A stretch of 64,000 nt of DNA from Pseudoalteromonas sp. S16_S37 (GTDB lineage: Bacteria > Pseudomonadota > Gammaproteobacteria > Enterobacterales > Alteromonadaceae): the NCBI RefSeq assembly GCF_014694405.1, contig NZ_JAAUWV010000007.1, forward strand, positions 62,001-126,000. The letters are read 5' to 3'. Shown here in pieces: positions 1 through 6,296 of the stretch (within the stretch, counting starts at the first letter, position 1; every line of letters starts with the position of its first letter). A program made the translations under genes and the position numbers. The notes beneath the pieces are model-generated. The model saw only the letters and a program-made list of their open reading frames with translations. It searched no databases and was not told the origin of the DNA.

Positions 1-126
1 GTGTAGCATTTTGGGCATGCGGTAAATCACCACATTTAAAAAACTACCAATACATAGACTGACAAGCCCCACCACCAGCAAAAAGAACCAAGTGTGTACT
101 TGCATGAGTTGAAATACTTCAAGCAT
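1..126 (-). CDS. pilD: Prepilin peptidase PilD, N-terminal fragment (runs off the window)
   Basis: Reading the minus strand from an ATG at 126 gives 42 codons that stay open to the window edge. The peptide has a membrane segment followed by GSFLNVVIYRMP, the conserved start of the first cytoplasmic region of prepilin peptidases (GspO/PilD, A24 family), which cleave prepilin leaders after glycine and N-methylate the new N-terminus at the inner membrane. It lies 27 bases downstream of pilC on the same strand, the usual pilC-pilD order. The catalytic aspartates are outside the window, so activity cannot be judged. Confidence 0.88.
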   Translation of the reverse strand, partial: MLEVFQLMQVHTWFFLLVVGLVSLCIGSFLNVVIYRMPKMLH

Positions 127-153
127 AGTTATTCTTATTCAAATGTAATGGGA

Positions 154-1380
154 TTAAATAACGGATCCCAATTGGAAAATTGGTAAATACATGGCAATAA
201 TAAGGCCGCCAATTAAAACCCCTAAAACCGCCATAATTAATGGTTCAAGTAGGCTTGATAAGCCATCAACTAAATCGTCAACCTCTTGTTCATAGATATT
301 TGCGACTTTTGCTAGCATGCTGTCCAAAGAGCCAGACTCTTCACCAATGGCGACCATTTGGATCACCATATCAGGAAACACACTGGTGTTTCTCATTGCC
401 CAGTTCATTTGATTCCCTGAGCTTACTTCGCTTTTGATATCTAAAATGGCATTTTTGTAAATTGCGTTGCCTGAAGCACCAGCAGCTGAGTCAAGTGCAT
501 CTATCAAAGGCACACCAGCGGCAAAGGTAGTCGAAAGCGTTCTGGCATAGCGAGCTACCGCTGCCTTGTCTAGTATCAAGCCGACAACGGGCAGTTTAAG
601 CAGCAATCTGTCATTAAAGTTACGCAGTGCTTTGGAGCGAAATAGCATTTCTTTATAGGTGTAGCCACCTAAAAATAGTACCCCAAGTATCATCCACCAA
701 TATTTTTGCATGACTTCAGAAATAGCGATAACCATTAAGGTAAAAGCGGGCAGCTCTGCGCCAAAACCATTAAATATTTCCTGAAATTGCGGTACCACAA
801 AAATCAGTAGGATTGAGGTTACAACTAGGGCAACTACAATTACGGCGATAGGGTAAAACAGTGCTTTTTTAATTTTTGATTTGAGTGCTTCGGCTTTTTC
901 TTTATAAATAGCAATACGTTCAAACACATGATCAAGCGATCCTGATTGTTCACCTGATTGGACTAAATCACAGTATAAATCATCAAAATAGCGTGGATAG
1001 GCACGAAGTGATTTAGATAAAGGTTGACCCGTTCTTACTTCATCCGCAATAGAAGTTATCAGCTTTTTCATGCTTTTGTTGTTAATGCCCGAGCCTATCA
1101 TATCGAGTACTTGAATAAGCGGTACACCGGCATTGAGCATGGTGGCAATTTGTCGCGTTGTGATGGCGATATCTTTGGCGTTCACTTTCGGAGTGCGGCT
1201 CAAACCGAAAAGTGGTTTGGGTTTACGCTTAACTTTAGAGGGAGTAATACCCTGTTTACGCAGTTGCGCTTTAACCAGAGCAACACTGACTCCTGTCATT
1301 TCTCCTTCAAGGCGTTTGCCTCGAGTGCTTACTCCAACCCACTGAAAAGTATCAAGTTGTTGTTCAGGTTGTTTTTTCAT
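154..1380 (-). CDS. pilC: Type IV pilus inner-membrane platform protein PilC
   Basis: The 408-residue product belongs to the GspF/PilC family, the polytopic platform that couples the cytoplasmic assembly ATPases to pilin insertion and extraction. It has two T2SSF repeats, each marked by a TRQ(L/I)-like or YARTLSTTFAAGVPL segment and a GxxSG(S/N) motif. Membrane segments lie near residues 175-200, 225-240 and at the C-terminus (LIMAVLGVLIGGLIIAMYL). Length is typical. The start ATG has AAGG ten bases upstream. The gene follows the second pilin by 13 bases and precedes pilD by 27, so it is probably in one transcript with them. The ATPase gene pilB, which normally precedes pilC, is not here. Confidence 0.95.
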   Translation of the reverse strand: MKKQPEQQLDTFQWVGVSTRGKRLEGEMTGVSVALVKAQLRKQGITPSKVKRKPKPLFGLSRTPKVNAKDIAITTRQIATMLNAGVPLIQVLDMIGSGINNKSMKKLITSIADEVRTGQPLSKSLRAYPRYFDDLYCDLVQSGEQSGSLDHVFERIAIYKEKAEALKSKIKKALFYPIAVIVVALVVTSILLIFVVPQFQEIFNGFGAELPAFTLMVIAISEVMQKYWWMILGVLFLGGYTYKEMLFRSKALRNFNDRLLLKLPVVGLILDKAAVARYARTLSTTFAAGVPLIDALDSAAGASGNAIYKNAILDIKSEVSSGNQMNWAMRNTSVFPDMVIQMVAIGEESGSLDSMLAKVANIYEQEVDDLVDGLSSLLEPLIMAVLGVLIGGLIIAMYLPIFQLGSVI

Positions 1381-1393
1381 AGTTATTGACCTT

Positions 1394-1831
1394 TCAGCAT
1401 AAACCTACATCTGTACATGTTCCTGAAGCTTGCCAAGTAATAGTTTTCTGAGCATTAATCGTTGGAGTTAGTATATATGTTATAGCTACGCCATCATAAG
1501 ATAGCGTACTTTTTATATTAATAACGCCATTTGAAACTGTAGCCTCATCAATGATTTCATGTCTTGTTACTTGTGTGGCATTATTCTGAGGGATACCGAG
1601 CTTACCACCATCAAAATCATCAAGTGTTGTGGACTTACCAGAATGAAAAGCAGTTTCAATAGAATTTTTGTATAAGCTTGAGGCTAAAATAACCTCAGAA
1701 AATCGAACCCTTTCTTCGTAGAGTCTATATTGAGGAATAGCTACAAGCATAAGTATAGTGATGATTGCAACCGCCACCAGCACCTCAATCAGTGTAAAAC
1801 CCTTACAATAAGGAAAACATCTTTGTGACAT
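1394..1831 (-). CDS. Second type IV pilin, diverged paralogue of the upstream pilin
   Basis: The 145-residue product has a ten-residue leader ending in KG followed by FTLIEVLVAVAIITILM, a class III prepilin signal with Glu at +5 of the mature protein and a hydrophobic N-terminal helix. The C-terminus carries a C-X5-C pair (GTCTDVGLC) that would close the D-loop by a disulphide. Landmarks LGIP, GVI, ITYxL and TWxxxGxC match the neighbouring pilin in order, so the two are tandem duplicates that have diverged strongly. I chose ATG 1831, although an in-frame TTG at 1852 directly abuts the upstream stop; neither has a clear Shine-Dalgarno sequence, so translation may be coupled. It could be a minor pilin or an alternative major pilin. 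Confidence 0.85.
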   Translation of the reverse strand: MSQRCFPYCKGFTLIEVLVAVAIITILMLVAIPQYRLYEERVRFSEVILASSLYKNSIETAFHSGKSTTLDDFDGGKLGIPQNNATQVTRHEIIDEATVSNGVINIKSTLSYDGVAITYILTPTINAQKTITWQASGTCTDVGLC

Positions 1832-1852
1832 AGAGGTGCTGGGCGTTATCAA

Positions 1853-2269
1853 TTAGCAGTAACCGTTAGTTAAGCAGCTACCAGCTTGAGTCCATGTTAC
1901 AGGCGGTGTAACGCCACCCGCTGTTAGCGTATAAGTAATACCTGCTAAAGATGAACTATCACTTTTCCATGTTACGGTAATAACACCATCAGCGACCGTA
2001 ACTCCATGTGCAGTTGCTGATACTGCAATAGTTGCTGGAATACCCAACGTACCCGCATCAAGAGCCGCTAGATCAGCAGGGTTTTTAGTTTGAATAGCCA
2101 CCTCTGTAGCTGTTTTGTAGGGCGTTGCAGCAAGAATTGCTTCTGCAAATTTAGCTCTATCAGCATATGTTTGATACGCTGGCAACGCAACCGCTGCCAA
2201 AATACCGATGATTGCAATTACTATCATTAATTCAATAAGGGTAAAACCACCCTGTTGTTGTTTTGCCAT
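1853..2269 (-). CDS. pilA: Type IV major pilin PilA
   Basis: The 138-residue prepilin has a short leader MAKQQQGG followed by [22 protein letters not shown], the textbook type IVa pilin N-terminus with Glu5, and a C-terminal C-X5-C disulphide loop (SCLTNGYC). It would be processed by PilD and polymerised into a pilus used for adhesion, twitching or DNA uptake. The Shine-Dalgarno sequence is strong (GGAGAC before the ATG at 2269). The gene lies between nadC and the second pilin, the normal nadC-pilA arrangement. Its leader region contains a ten-base-pair hairpin (2293-2317), so expression may be controlled after transcription initiation. Confidence 0.95.
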   Translation of the reverse strand: MAKQQQGGFTLIELMIVIAIIGILAAVALPAYQTYADRAKFAEAILAATPYKTATEVAIQTKNPADLAALDAGTLGIPATIAVSATAHGVTVADGVITVTWKSDSSSLAGITYTLTAGGVTPPVTWTQAGSCLTNGYC

Positions 2270-2292
2270 GATGTGTCTCCTCGAGGAAATTG

Positions 2293-2317
2293 TTTAACTT
2301 ACCCAGTGTAAGTTAAA
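2293..2317 (-). promoter_or_regulatory. Perfect 10-bp inverted repeat in the pilA leader
   Basis: TTTAACTTAC (2293-2302) and GTAAGTTAAA (2308-2317) are exact inverted repeats around a five-base loop, about 24-48 bases upstream of the pilA start codon. It could be an mRNA hairpin in the 5' untranslated region or a protein operator. There is no T-run that would make it a simple terminator. A weaker repeat, AAAGAT/ATCTTT, follows at 2317-2334. Confidence 0.6.
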
Positions 2318-2536
2318 AAGATATTAAAATCTTTATGGTTATGAGTTGAGTCTATCTCTAAGTATAGCCATGATTAGCATAAATCGCTTTATGCAATTGA
2401 TTTAAATACCTTAAGATAAGTTGCAATATAATCATGTGATTGATTTAAGTTTACAACTCATTCTTTTGTCGTATTTAAAAGCTTAGCTGCGATATTGTCA
2501 ACAAGTTAGTAGCAAAAGCCAATAATTGGCGAGTAA

Positions 2537-3466
<930 letters not shown>

Positions 3467-3528
3467 CTAGTGAATTTATATCAAGCTTGATAAGGTAACA
3501 GTATGATAATTAGAGAGCATTTTGTATT

Positions 3529-4068
3529 ATGTCGTTAGATTGGTTGGTTGAAGCTCAAAGGCGGCCATGTACCTTCTATAATGATAGGCCTGAGCAAGAA
3601 GAGATTTCTCTTTTGGTGATCCACAATATCTCTTTGCCTGCGGGGCAATTTGGCACGCCTTATGTGGATGCACTGTTTTGTGGCACATTGGATTGCAGCG
3701 CACATCCTAGCTTTGTAGATCTAGAAGGGTTAAAGGTATCAGCGCATTGCTTTATCAAACGAGATGGGCGTGTACTGCAGTATGTGCCTTTTAGCAAGCG
3801 AGCTTGGCACGCAGGCGTATCAAGTTTTGCTGGGCGAGAACACTGTAACGATTTTAGCATTGGTATAGAACTAGAAGGGACTGATGACTGTGCTTACAGT
3901 GAGGCACAATATAACCAGCTTGCTGCGATTACAACGCAGTTGATGCAAGCTTACCCTGCTATTACTAAACAACGAATTGTAGGTCATTGCGATATTGCAC
4001 CTGGGCGCAAAACAGATCCAGGCGATGCGTTTCAATGGTCACAGTTTTTTAATCAATTAAAACAATAA
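3529..4068 (+). CDS. ampD: 1,6-anhydro-N-acetylmuramoyl-L-alanine amidase AmpD
   Basis: AmpD is the cytoplasmic zinc amidase that removes the peptide from 1,6-anhydro-MurNAc muropeptides during cell-wall recycling; its loss derepresses AmpC-type beta-lactamases in species that have AmpR. The 179-residue protein has the Amidase_2 fold signatures: VIHNIS with zinc ligand His32, the SAHCFIKRDGRVLQYVPF block, and the HCDIAPGRKTDPG motif with ligands His153 and Asp163. All three ligands are present, so it should be active. The gene is followed after 11 bases by ampE and is divergent from nadC. Confidence 0.97.
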   Translation: MSLDWLVEAQRRPCTFYNDRPEQEEISLLVIHNISLPAGQFGTPYVDALFCGTLDCSAHPSFVDLEGLKVSAHCFIKRDGRVLQYVPFSKRAWHAGVSSFAGREHCNDFSIGIELEGTDDCAYSEAQYNQLAAITTQLMQAYPAITKQRIVGHCDIAPGRKTDPGDAFQWSQFFNQLKQ

Positions 4069-4079
4069 AGAGCAATGTT

Positions 4080-4922
4080 ATGATTTTAATTTCAATCATT
4101 TTGGCGTTAGCGATTGAGCGTTTAGCGGCGAGAGGGAAATATTGGCAGATGAGTCATTATGCTGAAGTTTACCTTGCCCAAAGTGCATCGTTCAAAAGCG
4201 TGTTCAAATCAGGGTTTGGCGTTATAACTTGGCTTGTTATGCCAAGTATTTTGTTGGCTTTAATATATGATGCATTTGATTCGGTTTTGCTAGAGTTGGT
4301 GCTAAACGTATGCGTGCTACTTATCTGTTTTGGCTGCGCGCAGCAGCGAGCACGTTATAAAGGCTATCTTAATGCATTAACGCGTGGCGACAATGAAGCT
4401 GCAACTTTATATGCCTTACAAATGGGACAAAAGCGCACTGAGCTTGAGCAGGGCGGTGAGTGGTTTGGACAAACCTTGGTGTGGGTTAATTTTCGCCACT
4501 ACTGTGCGGTAATTTTTTGGTTTGTGTTTTTGGGGGCTGCTGGCGCAGTATTGTATGCGTTAGCGCGCAGTCTATTTGAAGCAATTGATGAAGACTCGGA
4601 ACACGCATTGAAAAATCATGGCCAGCGTTTGCAAACCTTATTGCATTGGTTAGATTGGCTACCTGCTAGAGTTGCGAGTTTTGGTTACTTGATAATCGGT
4701 AACTTTTCAAAAGGCACAAGTTGTTGGCTTAAATATGTACTTGATTTCAAAGTGTCGAATCGTTGTGTTGTTACCTCTACAGCGCTTGCTGCAGAGCAAA
4801 TCGAACAGCAGTATGCTGGTTGTACTTACGAAGCAACATGTATGATGCGTTTGGTGAAGCGCAATATCTTGTTTTATTTGGTATTGATTGCATTGCTAAC
4901 GTTGTTTGGCAACTTAGCTTAA
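4080..4922 (+). CDS. ampE: Inner-membrane protein AmpE, regulatory partner of AmpD
   Basis: The 280-residue product matches AmpE in length and in its opening (MILISIILALAIERLA). Several hydrophobic segments can be seen (about residues 1-15, 50-90, 135-165 and the final 20). AmpE belongs to the cobalamin-biosynthesis CbiB-like membrane superfamily and is linked genetically to beta-lactamase induction; its biochemical activity is unknown. It follows ampD by 11 bases, so the two are almost certainly co-transcribed, and a strong terminator hairpin follows. Confidence 0.93.
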   Translation: MILISIILALAIERLAARGKYWQMSHYAEVYLAQSASFKSVFKSGFGVITWLVMPSILLALIYDAFDSVLLELVLNVCVLLICFGCAQQRARYKGYLNALTRGDNEAATLYALQMGQKRTELEQGGEWFGQTLVWVNFRHYCAVIFWFVFLGAAGAVLYALARSLFEAIDEDSEHALKNHGQRLQTLLHWLDWLPARVASFGYLIIGNFSKGTSCWLKYVLDFKVSNRCVVTSTALAAEQIEQQYAGCTYEATCMMRLVKRNILFYLVLIALLTLFGNLA

Positions 4923-4934
4923 CAGCTGAAACTT

Positions 4935-4962
4935 AATGCCGAGCAATGTTTTGCTCGGCATT
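4935..4962 (+). terminator. Terminator after ampDE
   Basis: AATGCCGAGCAA and TTGCTCGGCATT form a perfect 12-bp stem with a four-base loop, followed by TTTT on the plus strand. It separates ampE from the convergent membrane-protein gene. Confidence 0.85.
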
Positions 4963-4968
4963 TTAAAC

Positions 4969-5574
4969 TTAGCTAGGACTTAGGTTTCTTAATTGTCGCG
5001 CCTCTTTAACTAGCATTAATATAGCAAATAACTGTAGCGCGATAACTATGCGTTTTAATATTGGATAATTGTAGTAGACCCAATCCCAACTCCAGAACAT
5101 TTTTGCTGAGCTTTCTTCTAACCCTAAATATTCTAAATTGCGAATAAAGTTTTCACCGAGTGCAAGTAAATTAACAATAATAAAAAGCGCGTAAACACTA
5201 ATGAGTAATACTTCAGCCTTCATCATATGCACGTCCTTTGTATAAGACGGACAGAGGGTCCTTGAGAGTGCAGGACGAAACATAACAGCAAACAAGGCAA
5301 CAATATCGAACCCTAGGTATGTAGAATAGATAATCGTGTTCCGCCAAACATTTGCGAGTTCAGTATTGGGTATCAAAATTTGACTCACTTGAATGGCTGT
5401 TTCAGTAGAAATGATCACGAATAGTAAAATCGATAGATGCAACACATTAATATTGTGCCTACCTGAGATAGCGGCCAAAATTACGGCAGAAATTAGGATT
5501 GCTTCAGTATATGCTGATGTATCAAGTAAAATAAGTATAAACGCTGATGCAGCCAGTATGGCAAAATTAATCAT
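4969..5574 (-). CDS. Six-helix membrane protein coupled to a double-glycine peptide gene
   Basis: I do not recognise this 201-residue protein. It has about six hydrophobic segments (near residues 3-18, 26-38, 45-62, 85-102, 120-140 and 177-192), short loops and a basic C-terminus, and shows no obvious catalytic motif such as a CAAX-protease EE pair or a Walker box. ATG 5574 is preferred over the earlier TTG at 5625 because AGGA lies six bases upstream, overlapping the stop codon of the 43-codon peptide gene that ends only seven bases before. The tight spacing implies coupled expression. By context it could be an immunity protein, a peptide receptor or an accessory export protein; this is inference only. 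Confidence 0.75.
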   Translation of the reverse strand: MINFAILAASAFILILLDTSAYTEAILISAVILAAISGRHNINVLHLSILLFVIISTETAIQVSQILIPNTELANVWRNTIIYSTYLGFDIVALFAVMFRPALSRTLCPSYTKDVHMMKAEVLLISVYALFIIVNLLALGENFIRNLEYLGLEESSAKMFWSWDWVYYNYPILKRIVIALQLFAILMLVKEARQLRNLSPS

Positions 5575-5581
5575 GTTATTC

Positions 5582-5713
5582 CTAAGGCGACTGTGTTGAT
5601 TGTACCATTGGTGGAACTGGAGCAAATTTAGCTACCTTTGGGCCATTGCCATTGCGATCGCCACTCCCCCCACATATTTTTTTTAGATCTTTCGTTGATA
5701 GTTCTTTCATCAT
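5582..5713 (-). CDS. Small peptide precursor with double-glycine leader
   Basis: This 43-residue ORF begins MMKELSTKDLKKICGG, a canonical double-glycine leader: charged N-terminus, Leu-Ser, acidic-Leu, Ile at -4 and Gly-Gly at -2/-1. Such leaders are cleaved and exported by C39-peptidase ABC transporters (colicin V and class II bacteriocin systems, peptide pheromones). The predicted mature peptide is 27 residues, opens SGDRNGNGPK, is rich in Gly, Pro and Ser, and has no cysteine. The ATG overlaps the stop of the upstream Xre-type gene as ATGA, with GAGAG upstream, and the membrane-protein gene follows after seven bases. No exporter is visible in this window. Function is unknown: bacteriocin, signal or other exported peptide. 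Confidence 0.72.
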   Translation of the reverse strand: MMKELSTKDLKKICGGSGDRNGNGPKVAKFAPVPPMVQSTQSP

Positions 5714-5970
5714 GATTTTTTCTCTCGTGTTTTAATTTCATCTATTTTTTTGCCACGTATTTGAGAAAAGATGGAACTAAAGTCAATACAATGATAGGTG
5801 CAAAGTATTATAAATTGGTTTACTTTTGGTTGAGTAATATCGTTCTCCCAATTTTCATACGTTTGGCGAGTGACACCGAGTGCCTTTGCTACTTGTTTTG
5901 TTGTCTTACGTCTATTAACACGCATTCGACGCAAATCATCGCCTGTAATGTTATTAAAAAAATCTCGCAA
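5710..5970 (-). CDS. Xre-family HTH transcriptional regulator
   Basis: The 86-residue protein is little more than a DNA-binding domain. Residues about 12-66 form a Cro/C1-type helix-turn-helix (TTKQVAKALGVTRQTYENWENDITQP), followed by a charged, lysine-rich tail. The frame starts at TTG 5970, which has AAGGA seven bases upstream; the first internal ATG would remove the start of helix 1. Its stop overlaps the start of the double-glycine peptide gene (ATGA). The upstream divergent region contains two inverted AT-rich elements that are plausible operators, so it probably represses or activates its own operon. Confidence 0.85.
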   Translation of the reverse strand: MRDFFNNITGDDLRRMRVNRRKTTKQVAKALGVTRQTYENWENDITQPKVNQFIILCTYHCIDFSSIFSQIRGKKIDEIKTREKKS

Positions 5971-6027
5971 GACTTATCCTTAGCCGTTAGTAATTTAAGG
6001 AATAAAGTACATTGGGTGTTTATTGTT

Positions 6028-6067
6028 TGTAAATTTATTTTACATTTAATTTGCAAAATAAATTTGT
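6028..6067. promoter_or_regulatory. Paired operator-like elements between the Xre gene and a divergent small ORF
   Basis: TGTAAATTTATTTTACA (6028-6044) is a perfect inverted repeat (TGTAAA-N5-TTTACA). The segment 6051-6067 contains CAAA-N5-TTTG and, on the opposite strand, the same core AAATTTATTTT as 6031-6041. Two copies of one core in inverted orientation, in a 145-bp divergent intergenic region beside a small Xre regulator, suggest its binding sites. Binding is inferred, not shown. Confidence 0.5.
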
Positions 6068-6115
6068 CATTCAGTACGCTATTATTTAGACACTATCTAA
6101 TATGGAGTTACAATT

Positions 6116-6256
6116 GTGAATGAGAATAACATACTTATAAATGCCCTTTCTAATGCTGCTCTTGAATTGCTTCTCAGAACGTCAGGAACAAATTGCGATT
6201 ACACAATCGCAATTGAGTATTTACTCTCTCAAATATCAGCTTTAACTAAGGAATAG
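6116..6256 (+). CDS. Possible 46-residue small protein, divergent from the Xre operon
   Basis: A GTG at 6116 preceded at eight bases by GGAG opens a 46-codon frame ending at TAG 6254-6256. The product (begins MNENNILINALSNAALELLL) is leucine- and alanine-rich, has one cysteine, and looks like one or two amphipathic helices with no signal peptide. A five-codon frame starting at ATG 6102 ends across the GTG. A perfect hairpin (AATTGCGATT/AATCGCAATT, 6191-6214) lies inside the frame, so part of this stretch may act as RNA or DNA structure instead. No family is recognised. Confidence 0.4.
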   Translation: MNENNILINALSNAALELLLRTSGTNCDYTIAIEYLLSQISALTKE

Positions 6257-6296
6257 CTAGCTTTTATCTGAATCTGGAACGTGCTCTCTGGATTGT

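Noticed and set aside
2270-2536. Sigma-54 promoter before pilA
   Set aside because: No segment on the minus strand fits TGGCAC-N5-TTGC closely enough.
5761-6123. 120-codon plus-strand frame across the Xre gene and its promoter region
   Set aside because: It is antisense to a clear helix-turn-helix gene, has no Shine-Dalgarno sequence and its product has no recognisable pattern.
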